Assembly: GCA_019639235.1 (NCBI GenBank)
Contig: JAHBSG010000025.1
Span: forward strand, 1 to 58,770
Length of the DNA stretch: 58,770 bases
Direction: 5' to 3'
DNA from: Acidobacteriota bacterium
GTDB lineage: Bacteria; Acidobacteriota; Blastocatellia; Pyrinomonadales; Pyrinomonadaceae
Both the position numbers and the translations under genes were made by a program. Positions 16,371 through 24,424 of the stretch are shown here, piece after piece. The notes under the pieces were generated by a model that searched no databases, was not told the origin of the DNA, and worked only from the letters and a program-made list of their open reading frames with translations. How positions within the stretch are numbered: the first letter of the stretch is position 1; each line of letters opens with the position of its first letter.

Positions 16371-17681
16371 TCAATAAGCCGATCCGCCGTCAACCGCAGA
16401 GACGAGCACTTTGTCCACTCGGCGGCCGTCCATGTCCATTACCTCAAAGCGTCGCCCGTTCCATTCAAAGTGGTCGCCCTCGTGCGGTAGCCGCTCGAGC
16501 CGAGTCAGCACAAACCCGGCCAACGTTTGATACATCCCGCGTTCGCCCGCGGGTAAGGCTTTGACGCCGATCGCCTCCATAAATTCATCGACCGGCATGC
16601 TTCCATCTATCAGCATCGAGCCGTCCTCTCTTACAAAAAGACTTCCCTGAACGGCACCGCCGACCGGAAAATCGCCGACGATCTCCTCAAGCACGTCCTT
16701 CAGCGTCACCAACCCTTCTATCGACCCAAATTCATCAACGATAAAGACAACGTCCGACGCTGTGCTGCGGAAAAGTGCAAGTAGTTCGAGCACGGTGACT
16801 GTCTCGGGTACGAACGTCGGCTCTCGGAGCGATGCTGCAAGATCGAGGTCCTTGCCCTCAAGCATCTGGACGAGCACATCTCGCTTTTCTATAACTCCGG
16901 CAAGCTCATCCAGGCTTCCGCGTCCTGCCGGCAGCCGCGAAAAGCCGCTTTCGGCCAATCGCCGTTTGATGGTCTCAGTGTCGTCTTCGAGGTTTATCCA
17001 TTCGATCTTCACCCGCGAGGTCATTAGCGCCGTCGCCCGCAGATCATCGAGCCGAAGAACGCTCTCGATCAGTTCCTGCTCGCTTGAGTGAAACACGCCG
17101 GTCTCCGTACCCTGGGCAATATGGGCCCGGATCTCGTCCTCGGTCATCACGCTGTCCGTCGCCTCAGAAACCCGAAAGATCCCGAGAATAAGTCGCGTTG
17201 AACGGCTGAGCAGCCAAACTACCGGAGCCGTCAGCTTTGAAACAAATCGCATCGGCCGCGAAAACGTTGTCGCGACCGCCTCCGGCATATTGAGCGCGAT
17301 GTTCTTTGGGACAAGCTCGCCGACCACGAGCGAAAAATACGTGATCACAAGGATAACAAGCCCGAAACCGATGCTCGCCGAGTATGGTTCGAGAGCCGGA
17401 ACTGTCGCGACCAGTGCAGAAACCTCCTGAGAGAGAAACGCTCCGCCAAATGCCCCCGAAAGAATGCCGACCAGCGTAATCCCGATCTGCACCGCCGAGA
17501 GAAAACGCTCCGGCCGCTCCTGCAGCTCGATCGCCGCTGCGGCCCCCTTGCTTCCCTCGCCCGCGGCGCCTTGCAGCCGCATCCGCCGGGCCGACACGAC
17601 CGCGATCTCGGTCATTGAAAAAAGGCCGTTAACAATGATCAGGGCTCCGATCAGCACGACCTCGAGGATGATCCGTTCCAT
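16371..17681 (-). CDS. CNNM/CorC-family membrane protein (DUF21, CBS pair, CorC_HlyC)
   Basis: 436 residues from ATG 17679-17681 (MERIILEVVLIGALIIVNGL). The order is a DUF21 membrane domain with about four helices (residues 1-190, including FFS/MTEIAVVSARRMRLQ and LVVGELVPKNIALNMPE), a CBS pair (about 200-330, VMTEDEI and VFIVDEFGSIEGLVTLKDVL), and a C-terminal CorC_HlyC domain (about 350-430, RLPHEGDHFEWNGRRFEVMD). The family includes magnesium/cobalt efflux proteins mislabelled hemolysins. It is convergent with the aldehyde dehydrogenase and interrupts the plus-strand catabolic genes. An upstream start at 17729 is possible but adds residues unlike the family. Confidence 0.9.
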   Translation of the reverse strand: MERIILEVVLIGALIIVNGLFSMTEIAVVSARRMRLQGAAGEGSKGAAAAIELQERPERFLSAVQIGITLVGILSGAFGGAFLSQEVSALVATVPALEPYSASIGFGLVILVITYFSLVVGELVPKNIALNMPEAVATTFSRPMRFVSKLTAPVVWLLSRSTRLILGIFRVSEATDSVMTEDEIRAHIAQGTETGVFHSSEQELIESVLRLDDLRATALMTSRVKIEWINLEDDTETIKRRLAESGFSRLPAGRGSLDELAGVIEKRDVLVQMLEGKDLDLAASLREPTFVPETVTVLELLALFRSTASDVVFIVDEFGSIEGLVTLKDVLEEIVGDFPVGGAVQGSLFVREDGSMLIDGSMPVDEFMEAIGVKALPAGERGMYQTLAGFVLTRLERLPHEGDHFEWNGRRFEVMDMDGRRVDKVLVSAVDGGSAY

Positions 17682-17774
17682 ACCATGATTGTGCGGTATC
17701 TCTAAGGCAAAGCCAACAGGCCGCACCATACCGCCGGGGTTTTAAGGCAACCGCTTCTGCGATACAATCCACTC

Positions 17775-18197
17775 ATGGACGAAAACACAGCCCTCGAATC
17801 TTCCCGGGCACCGGAGCCCGTCGGGCTTTATCCTCACGCACGCCGCGTCGGGAACCTGCTTTTTCTTTCGGGCGTCGGCCCGCGCGAACGCGGCACGAAG
17901 CGAATACCAGGCGTAGAAATGAACGATGCCGGTAACATCGTCTCCTACGACATCGAAACCCAATGCCGTTCGGTGTTCCAGAACGTTCGCTACATCCTTG
18001 AGGACGCAGGATCGTCGTGGGACAACATCGTTGACGTTACGGTTTTTCTTACCAACATGAAGGACGACTTCGCCGTGTATAATAAGGTCTATGCCGAATA
18101 TTTTGCCGAGAACCGTCCGTGCCGGACGACCGTCGAGATAAGCTCGCTTCCAACGCCGATCGCGATCGAACTAAAGGTCATCGCGACCATTGAATAA
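17775..18197 (+). CDS. RidA/YjgF family deaminase, probable 2-aminomuconate deaminase
   Basis: 140 residues, one Rid domain. Landmarks are LYPHARRVGNLLFLSGVGPR, CRSVFQNVRYILEDAGSSWD, VVDVTVFLTNM-type strands and the closing RPCRTTVEISSLPTPIAIE with the Arg that binds the substrate carboxylate. Rid-family enzymes hydrolyse imines and enamines, and AmnD/NbaF-type members deaminate 2-aminomuconate to 4-oxalocrotonate. With the ALDH and the decarboxylase close by, that step is the best guess; a generic RidA role cannot be excluded. Confidence 0.8.
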   Translation: MDENTALESSRAPEPVGLYPHARRVGNLLFLSGVGPRERGTKRIPGVEMNDAGNIVSYDIETQCRSVFQNVRYILEDAGSSWDNIVDVTVFLTNMKDDFAVYNKVYAEYFAENRPCRTTVEISSLPTPIAIELKVIATIE

Positions 18198-18303
18198 CGG
18201 TTGTCTGAACGATTTTAAAGGCGATGTGAGATAGCGAAGGTCGCTTCCCGGCACCAAACCTTCGGATATCTCATGGGCAAATAGACTATAAGGGAGAACA
18301 AAA

Positions 18304-19380
18304 ATGACAGCACCAGCAACAGAAGGGATCGCGACTCGCGGTTTCGCAGTTTCCGGCCCCGAGGCCACGTTTGAACCATTCGAATTCCAACGCCGCGAGG
18401 TCGGCCCGAAGGACATTCTAATCGACATACTTTACGCGGGTATTTGCCACTCGGATATTCATCAGGCACGTGCCGAATGGGAACCGCTCATCCCGTCGCT
18501 TTACCCGATGGTACCGGGCCACGAGATCGTCGGTCGCGTGACCAAGGTCGGCAGCGAGGTGACCAAATTCAAGGAAGGCGACTTCGCCGGTATCGGCTGT
18601 TTTGTCGATTCGTGCCGCGAGTGCGGTGCCTGCCACCATGGCGTCGAGCAATACTGCATCAAGGGTTCGGCACAGACCTATAACAGCACCGAAATGGATC
18701 GCACGACACCGACGTTTGGCGGCTATTCGAAACACTACGTCGTCGATGAAGCATACGCCTTAAACGTAAACGCACCTGAGGAGGACCTTCCCGGAGTCGC
18801 TCCGCTTCTCTGCGCGGGCATAACGACATATTCGCCGCTCAAGCGTTGGGGCGTTGGCCCGGGCAAGAAGGTCGGCGTCGTCGGGCTCGGCGGGCTTGGC
18901 CACATGGCCGTTAAGATCGCAAAGGCAATGGGCGCCGAAGTAACGGTCTTTAGCACCTCGCCAAGTAAAGAAGCTGATGCAGCGAAACTTGGTGCCGACA
19001 AGTTCGTCGTCAGCCGCGATGCGGACGCAATGGGCTCAATTGCGGGCACGTTCAACGTCATTATCGATACCGTCTCTGCGGACCACGACATCAATCCGTA
19101 TATCAGCGCACTTGGGCTCAATGGCGTGCTTGTTGTCGTTGGAATGCCCGAAAAGCCGGCGACGGTGCATCAGGCGTCATTGATACTCGGCAACAAGGCG
19201 ATTGCCGGTTCGCTTATCGGCGGCATTCCCGAGACACAGGAGATGCTCGATTTCTGTGCGAAACACGGCATTACCTCTGATATCGAATTGATAAAGCCGG
19301 ACTACATCGATACCGCGTACGACCGAACGGTGAAGGCGGACGTCCGCTACCGCTTCGTCATCGACATGGCGAATGCTTAA
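18304..19380 (+). CDS. zinc-dependent alcohol dehydrogenase (YahK/AdhC-like), NAD(P)-dependent
   Basis: 358 residues, MDR superfamily. The catalytic zinc site is ICHSDIHQARAEW and GHEIVGRVTKVGSEV; the structural zinc site has four Cys in CFVDSCRECGACHHGVEQYC. The Rossmann motif is VGVVGLGGLGHMAVKIAKAM at about 183-202. The subfamily reduces broad aldehydes, usually with NADPH. A ribosome-binding AGGGAGA lies 8 bp before the start. Within the kynurenine cluster it could handle an aldehyde intermediate, but nothing in the sequence shows this. Confidence 0.9.
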   Translation: MTAPATEGIATRGFAVSGPEATFEPFEFQRREVGPKDILIDILYAGICHSDIHQARAEWEPLIPSLYPMVPGHEIVGRVTKVGSEVTKFKEGDFAGIGCFVDSCRECGACHHGVEQYCIKGSAQTYNSTEMDRTTPTFGGYSKHYVVDEAYALNVNAPEEDLPGVAPLLCAGITTYSPLKRWGVGPGKKVGVVGLGGLGHMAVKIAKAMGAEVTVFSTSPSKEADAAKLGADKFVVSRDADAMGSIAGTFNVIIDTVSADHDINPYISALGLNGVLVVVGMPEKPATVHQASLILGNKAIAGSLIGGIPETQEMLDFCAKHGITSDIELIKPDYIDTAYDRTVKADVRYRFVIDMANA

Positions 19381-19482
19381 TAGGTCGAAAGGGATAAATG
19401 TAAAAAGGTGGAAAAGCTGAAACCTCATCGCCGATAGCACCTCGACCTTTTCACTTTTTCCTTTTTCACCTTTTTACGCCGT

Positions 19483-20034
19483 ATGAGATACATTGCTCTT
19501 CTCCGCGGCATCAATGTCGGCGGCAATACGATGATCAAAATGCAAGAGCTTCGGGCGATGTTCGAAGCTCTCCATTTTGGCAATGTCGCTAGCTACATCA
19601 ACAGCGGCAATCTTGCGTTCGACAGTGTCAGCAGCCCGCACGTTAGTAAGGGCTCAACGCCCGAATCTGCCCTCTCGAATCAGATCGAATCCGCCATGCA
19701 GAACACATTCGGCAAATCTATTCCCGTAACTGTCCGCGAACAGCGGCACATTCAAACGGTCCTCGAAAGTAATCCCTTTGCCGGCCAATTCGAAAGTCAC
19801 AAGGAAATGCACGTGCTTTTTCTGAAAGAAGAAATGCCGGCTGATAAGCAGCAGCAACTCCTAGCCAATCAAACAAACGATGAACGCTTCGCCGTTCTCG
19901 GCCGCGAGATCTATTGCCACCTGAAACTAGGTGTCGCCAACAGCTTGCTCGGCAAAGGCTTCATTGAAAAGAAACTCAATCTTGCCGTCACCGCCCGAAA
20001 CTGGCGAACGGTTCAAAAACTATCTGAGTTATAA
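19483..20034 (+). CDS. DUF1697 family protein with repeat-derived insertion
   Basis: 183 residues, the usual DUF1697 length. The N-terminus MRYIALLRGINVGGNTMIKM is diagnostic, followed by FGNVASYINSGNLAFDS. Residues 49-63 (VSSPHVSKGSTPESA) are encoded by a copy of the 27-bp repeat found free at position 1 (VRGPHVSKG in the same frame) plus a less similar 18-bp extension. The family then resumes with ALSNQIESAMQNTFGKSIPV. Function of DUF1697 is unknown. It ends 7 bp before the hydroxyanthranilate dioxygenase, so they are probably co-transcribed. Confidence 0.88.
   Translation: MRYIALLRGINVGGNTMIKMQELRAMFEALHFGNVASYINSGNLAFDSVSSPHVSKGSTPESALSNQIESAMQNTFGKSIPVTVREQRHIQTVLESNPFAGQFESHKEMHVLFLKEEMPADKQQQLLANQTNDERFAVLGREIYCHLKLGVANSLLGKGFIEKKLNLAVTARNWRTVQKLSEL
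19627..19671 (+). repeat. 27-bp-family repeat inside the DUF1697 gene
   Basis: GTCAGCAGCCCGCACGTTAG at 19627 matches GTCAGAGGCCCGCACGTCAG at position 1 and 148, and the similarity continues through AAGGGC. The next 18 bases resemble those after the 41156 copy. The insertion sits in frame (codon 49 onward). Confidence 0.8.
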
Positions 20035-20041
20035 TCGCCTT

Positions 20042-20563
20042 ATGATTCGACGTCCCTTCAATTTCAAGCAATGGATCGATGAGCATCGGCACTTGCTCAA
20101 GCCGCCGGTCGGGAATCAGTGTGTTTATCAAAACGAGGATTTCATCGTTATGGTCGTCGGCGGGCCGAACTCGCGGAAAGATTATCACTGGGACGAAGGC
20201 GAAGAGCTTTTCTACCAGCTTGAGGGCGATCTGCTCGTCAAAATTCAGGAAGACGGAAAGGCGGTCGATGTCCCGATCCGCGAGGGCGAGATGTTCTTGC
20301 TCCCGCCGCGCATTCCGCACAACCCGATCCGAGGTGAAAATACCATCGGCCTCGTCATCGAACGCAAACGCCGTGAAGGCGAACTCGACGGCCTGCTCTG
20401 GTACTGCGAAAACTGCAACGAAAAGCTCTACGAAGAATATTTCCAGCTAGGCGACATCACGACCCAATTCCAGGGCGTCTTCGAAAAGTTCTACGGCAGC
20501 CAGGACCTACGGACCTGCAAGAGCTGCGGCACCGTAATGGAGCCGCCTCCGGTCGTTGCATGA
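20042..20563 (+). CDS. nbaC: 3-hydroxyanthranilate 3,4-dioxygenase
   Basis: 173 residues from ATG 20042, the bacterial HAAO length. It opens 3-hydroxyanthranilate to 2-amino-3-carboxymuconate semialdehyde using non-haem iron and O2. The iron ligands correspond to H49, E55 and H93, with substrate-binding R45, R97 and E107, all in the cupin frame (SRKDYHWDEGEELFYQL, LPPRIPHNPIRGENTIG). The second, rubredoxin-like metal site is also present: C122-x2-C125 and C159-x2-C162. Upstream is the DUF1697 gene; downstream are a PhyH-type dioxygenase and the decarboxylase for its product. Confidence 0.95.
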   Translation: MIRRPFNFKQWIDEHRHLLKPPVGNQCVYQNEDFIVMVVGGPNSRKDYHWDEGEELFYQLEGDLLVKIQEDGKAVDVPIREGEMFLLPPRIPHNPIRGENTIGLVIERKRREGELDGLLWYCENCNEKLYEEYFQLGDITTQFQGVFEKFYGSQDLRTCKSCGTVMEPPPVVA

Positions 20564-20608
20564 CCTCAATATTAAAGTAATAGTTCTTTTGCATGGAAAG
20601 GTTCGCTT

Positions 20609-21418
20609 GTGACCATAGAAACCCTTAAGGCGAAGACAATCGCATCCACGCCCCACGACCACTGTCTTGCCGAAAAAGGCTGGACACTCGTGCGCGGTAT
20701 TGCCAGTTCGAAGGAGGTAGAGCAGGGCCGAAAGGATATCTCAGCAGCCGTAGAACGGCTCGCGAACGAGCATCGCCCGCTCGGCGATCGCGATACGTAC
20801 GGCAAAGCATTCCTTCAGGTTACTAACCTCTGGCGGCAGGATCCGGGTGTTAAGGAGTTTGTTTTCAACGGCGGTTTCGCTCAGGCGGCTGCGGATATTC
20901 TCGGGGTAGCACGGGTTCGAATTTACCATGACCAGGCTCTGTTCAAGGAACCCGGGGGCGGGCCGACTCCGTGGCATCAGGATATGTATTACTGGCCGCT
21001 TGCTACCGAAATGGCTGTGACAATGTGGATGCCGCTCGTAGACGTAACGGCAGATATGGGCCTTATGCGATTCGCTGAAGGCTCGCACAAAGACCAACAC
21101 CGCACCGATCTTGAGATCTCTGACGAAAGCAACGCTTATTATTCCCGATTCGTGAATGAGAAGGGTTACCGGATCAGCGGTCCGGATAACCTAAAGGCCG
21201 GCGATGCTACTTTTCACCTCGGCTGGACCATCCATTCAGCAGGACCGAATCATAACGCTGACCGAATTCGCGAAGTTATGACGATCATCTACATACCCGA
21301 TGGCACACCGATCGCAAAGCCGGCAAACCCGCATCAGCAAGCTGATCTCGAGGCTTTTCTTGGCGGCCGGCAGCCGGATGAACTTGCGGATTCGGAAATG
21401 AACCCGATAATGAACTGA
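20609..21418 (+). CDS. phytanoyl-CoA dioxygenase (PhyH) family protein
   Basis: 269 residues from a GTG start 7 bp after a GGAAAGG ribosome site. It is an Fe(II)/2-oxoglutarate dioxygenase: H123-x-D125 in TPWHQDMYYWPL, the distal His at about 209 in GWTIHSAGPN, and a downstream Arg for 2-oxoglutarate (NADRIREVM). The fold matches PhyH-type hydroxylases. It lies between 3-hydroxyanthranilate dioxygenase and ACMS decarboxylase and its stop is one base before the decarboxylase start, so it is in the operon. No known step of the kynurenine route needs such an enzyme; substrate unknown. Confidence 0.85.
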   Translation: MTIETLKAKTIASTPHDHCLAEKGWTLVRGIASSKEVEQGRKDISAAVERLANEHRPLGDRDTYGKAFLQVTNLWRQDPGVKEFVFNGGFAQAAADILGVARVRIYHDQALFKEPGGGPTPWHQDMYYWPLATEMAVTMWMPLVDVTADMGLMRFAEGSHKDQHRTDLEISDESNAYYSRFVNEKGYRISGPDNLKAGDATFHLGWTIHSAGPNHNADRIREVMTIIYIPDGTPIAKPANPHQQADLEAFLGGRQPDELADSEMNPIMN

Positions 21419-21419
21419 C

Positions 21420-22436
21420 GTGCTAAAAATCGACGTACACACACATATTCTTCCCAAGGACATCCCCGCGTGGAAGAAGCGGTTCGGTTATGGTGGGTTC
21501 ATTTCGCTCGACCACTACCGGCCGTGCTCGGCACATATGGTTCGTGATGATGGGAAGCAGTTTCGCGACATCGAATCAAATTGTTGGGACCCGGTTAAAC
21601 GAATCGAGGAAATGGACAGCCACGGCATCAGCGTGCAGGTTCTCTCGACCGTTCCGGTGATGTTCAGCTATTGGGCAAAGCCCGCCGATTGCCTTGAGGT
21701 CTCAAAGTTTCTCAATGACCACATCGCGGATATCGTATCGGAGTTCCCGCTCCGCTTTGTCGGCCTCGGCACGGTCCCTTTGCAGGAGACACAGCTCGCA
21801 ATTGCCGAGCTCGGACGCTGTAAGGCGATCGGGCTCGCCGGCGTCCAGATCGGTACGAACGTCAATCAGCTTAATCTTAGTGAGCCGAAGTTTCTTGAGT
21901 TCTTCCAGGCATGCGAGGAACTTTCAATGGCAGTATTCGTTCATCCGTGGGAGATGATGGGCGAAGCCGATATGCAAAAATATTGGCTCCCGTGGCTGGT
22001 CGGGATGCCGGCCGAGGTCTCGCGGGCCATCTGCTCACTGATCTTTTCCGGAACGCTCGAAAAGTGCCGCGACCTCCGAATTTGCTTTGCCCACGGCGGC
22101 GGTTCATTCCCGGCGACCATCGGCCGCATCGACCACGGCTTCAACGTCCGCCCCGACCTCTGCGCGGTGGATAATCCGCACAGCCCGCGGCGATACCTCA
22201 GCCGGATGTATTTCGATTCGCTGGTCCACGAACCTGCAAAGCTCGATTACCTTATCAAGCTCGTCGGTGCTGACCAGGTCGCCCTCGGCACCGATTATCC
22301 TTTTCCGCTCGGCGAACTCGAGCCCGGAAAGCTGATCGACTCGATGCCTTACGATGACATGATCAAGTCGATGCTCTTTCACGGTGCCGCCCTCAATTGG
22401 CTCGGCCTGCCGCTTTCACAGTTCAGCCAAACGTAA
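21420..22436 (+). CDS. nbaD: 2-amino-3-carboxymuconate-6-semialdehyde decarboxylase (ACMSD)
   Basis: 338 residues, amidohydrolase-2 family, GTG start. Metal and catalytic residues align with characterised ACMSD: H7 and H9 (VHTHI), H175 (VFVHPWE), H225 (FAHGGG) and D292 (GTDYPFP). Other markers are WDPVKRIEEMDSHGISVQVL and MYFDSLVH. It decarboxylates the HAAO product to 2-aminomuconate-6-semialdehyde, steering carbon away from quinolinate. The GTG follows the PhyH stop by one base, implying coupled translation. Confidence 0.93.
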   Translation: MLKIDVHTHILPKDIPAWKKRFGYGGFISLDHYRPCSAHMVRDDGKQFRDIESNCWDPVKRIEEMDSHGISVQVLSTVPVMFSYWAKPADCLEVSKFLNDHIADIVSEFPLRFVGLGTVPLQETQLAIAELGRCKAIGLAGVQIGTNVNQLNLSEPKFLEFFQACEELSMAVFVHPWEMMGEADMQKYWLPWLVGMPAEVSRAICSLIFSGTLEKCRDLRICFAHGGGSFPATIGRIDHGFNVRPDLCAVDNPHSPRRYLSRMYFDSLVHEPAKLDYLIKLVGADQVALGTDYPFPLGELEPGKLIDSMPYDDMIKSMLFHGAALNWLGLPLSQFSQT

Positions 22437-22438
22437 AG

Positions 22439-22475
22439 ATGCCCCGCACCGGCTTTCCCTTCCGGCCCGAGGCAT
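22439..22475. terminator. imperfect hairpin between convergent genes
   Basis: ATGCC...CCGG pairs with CCGG...GGCAT around a CTTTCCCTT loop, directly after the ACMSD stop at 22436 and before the convergent gene's stop at 22505. No strong T-run. Confidence 0.5.
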
Positions 22476-22504
22476 GCTGTACTTTCAGCCCTTGAGCCGA
22501 AAGT

Positions 22505-22897
22505 TTATTCCGTCTTTACGTCGGCTGAGTACCGGACCGTAGCGCCCTTCGGAACTGCAATTCCGGATTCCAGCATATTCACCTTCGCAAGTGCCCAGCG
22601 GCCCTGCTGGCGGGTGAAGACAAGTTCGGCCTGGCTCTTGGCGATGTCACCTGTGTACGTCGCGAATACCGACTGTACGACCTTGCCTTCATCGTTCACG
22701 ATAAATACGGACGCACCACCAGCCGTGTTGCGGGCAACGCGGACCTCGTACTTTCCGGCGTCAAGCGTTTTGCCGCCGACGGCAAAGTCAAAAGCGATCT
22801 CGGCTTCCATTTTAGTAACGGTCTGTGCGCTTGTTGCGACAGCTCCTGCGAAAAGTGCGACAGCGAGAAGAGAAGTAAGTTTGAAGATCTTTTTCAT
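22505..22897 (-). CDS. small secreted protein of unknown function
   Basis: 130 residues with a signal peptide (MKKIFKLTSLLAVALFAGAV, cleaved near TSA-Q). The mature part is a compact beta-rich domain: VTKMEAEIAFDFAVGGKTLD, AGKYEVRVA, VVQSVFATYTG, QAELVFTRQQGRWALAKV. This MEAEIxFDFxVGxKTLxAG style is common in acidobacterial genomes but I know no assigned function. It faces left between the ACMSD and kynureninase genes, is monocistronic and splits the catabolic cluster in two. Confidence 0.82.
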   Translation of the reverse strand: MKKIFKLTSLLAVALFAGAVATSAQTVTKMEAEIAFDFAVGGKTLDAGKYEVRVARNTAGGASVFIVNDEGKVVQSVFATYTGDIAKSQAELVFTRQQGRWALAKVNMLESGIAVPKGATVRYSADVKTE

Positions 22898-23074
22898 TAG
22901 TGCCTCCGTCTTGTTCGATATAAAGTGTCGGGTCTGCTTGGCCCCGCATCTCCTAACGCGAGCTTCGGATCAAAAAAATATCAAGAAGAAAAAATGATCG
23001 CCCGTTTAGGTAGATTGCTTAACGTCGGCGGTTTTCGAAATGTTCCGGATGGTTTAGATTTGTAACAGAAATTT

Positions 23075-24349
23075 ATGTCGCTCGATGTTCAGTTCATGCC
23101 CGGGCCGGAGTTTGCGACGGCCGCCGACCGCGACGACCCACTTGCCCGCTTCCGCGAGCGGTTTCATATTCCGCAGCTTCCTGAAGCCGGCGACGCAGTT
23201 TATTTCACCGGCAATTCGCTGGGCCTGCAGCCGAAGACCGCCCGCGACTACATCAATACCGAGCTCGACGATTGGGCACGACTTGGCGTTGAGGGACATC
23301 TTCATGCCCATCACCCGTGGCTTCCCTATCACGAGTTCGTGACCGAGTCGCTCGCCCGCCTGGTTGGGGCAAAGTCGATCGAGGTCGTCGCGATGAACTC
23401 GCTTACGGTGAATCTTCATCTGCTGATGGTCTCGTTCTATCGGCCGACGGCCAAACGTTGCAAGATCGTCATCGAAAAAGGAGCGTTCCCGTCGGATCAA
23501 TATGCAGTCGAATCGCAGTTGAGATTTCACGGGATCGAGACTTCAAGCCTGATCGAACTCACGCCCCGCGAGGGCGAAGCGATACTTCGAACCGAAGACA
23601 TCCTCGAACTCATCGAACGCGAAGGCGAGAGCATTGCCCTCATAATGATCGGCGGGGTTAACTATTACACCGGCCAGGCGTTCGATATGGCTGCGATCAC
23701 TGAGGCCGGCCACCACAAGGGCTGCGTCGTCGGTTTTGACCTCGCCCACGCCGCGGGCAATCTGGAACTGAAACTCCACGACTGGGAAGTCGATTTCGCC
23801 GCTTGGTGTTCTTATAAATATCTCAATGCAGGCCCGGGAGGCATCGCCGGCATCTTTGTTAATGAGCGCCACGCCCGCAGTTTTGACCTGCCGCGTTTTG
23901 CCGGTTGGTGGGGACATGACAAAGCGACGCGGTTCCTGATGGGTCCGGAGTTCGTCCCGCTGGCTGGTGCCGAAGGCTGGCAGCTCTCAAATCCGCCGAT
24001 ATTTCAGCTCGCCGCCTTGCGTGCCGCGCTTGAGATCTTCGACGAAGCGACCGTTCCCGCTCTCAGGGCTAAGTCCGAACGCCTTACCGGTTACCTTGAG
24101 TACCTTCTAGCGCAGATCGCGACCGAACGAATCGAGCTAATAACACCCGCCGACCCGCAGCAACGCGGCTGCCAACTCTCGATCCGCGTCCGCGATTCCG
24201 ACAAGCAGCTTTTCGACGCAATTACTGCCCGAGGCGTATTCGCCGATTGGCGCGAGCCAGATGTCATTCGCGTCGCTCCGGTACCGCTTTACAACAGTTT
24301 CTCCGACGTCTTCCGCTTTTATGAGGTCATCAGCGAAGCCTTGCGCTAA
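23075..24349 (+). CDS. kynU: kynureninase
   Basis: 424 residues, PLP-dependent fold-type I. It cleaves kynurenine or 3-hydroxykynurenine to (3-hydroxy)anthranilate plus alanine. Markers are YFTGNSLGLQPKTARDYI, AMNSLTVNLHLLMVSFYRPT, the PLP-aspartate DLAHAAGNLEL, and the Schiff-base lysine K248 in WCSYKYLNAGPGG, followed by FAGWWGHD. Length and motif order fit bacterial kynureninases (about 416). It is separated from the formate dehydrogenase by 75 bp. Confidence 0.95.
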   Translation: MSLDVQFMPGPEFATAADRDDPLARFRERFHIPQLPEAGDAVYFTGNSLGLQPKTARDYINTELDDWARLGVEGHLHAHHPWLPYHEFVTESLARLVGAKSIEVVAMNSLTVNLHLLMVSFYRPTAKRCKIVIEKGAFPSDQYAVESQLRFHGIETSSLIELTPREGEAILRTEDILELIEREGESIALIMIGGVNYYTGQAFDMAAITEAGHHKGCVVGFDLAHAAGNLELKLHDWEVDFAAWCSYKYLNAGPGGIAGIFVNERHARSFDLPRFAGWWGHDKATRFLMGPEFVPLAGAEGWQLSNPPIFQLAALRAALEIFDEATVPALRAKSERLTGYLEYLLAQIATERIELITPADPQQRGCQLSIRVRDSDKQLFDAITARGVFADWREPDVIRVAPVPLYNSFSDVFRFYEVISEALR

Positions 24350-24412
24350 AATGGCTTTATCACCGCTGGCTTAGCCTGCATCTAGCCTTTGATTTTCCCG
24401 TCCGATCCGGCT

Positions 24413-24420
24413 TAAGGAGG
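24413..24420 (+). promoter_or_regulatory. strong Shine-Dalgarno before the formate dehydrogenase
   Basis: TAAGGAGG lies 4-5 bp before the ATG at 24425, the best ribosome site in the cluster. It fixes the start and suggests high translation of this gene compared with its neighbours. Confidence 0.75.
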
Positions 24421-24424
24421 CATT

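Noticed and set aside
20609..21418. Tryptophan 2,3-dioxygenase as the missing first step
   Set aside because: The HxD...H triad and fold are of a 2-oxoglutarate enzyme (PhyH type), not of the haem-dependent tryptophan dioxygenase.
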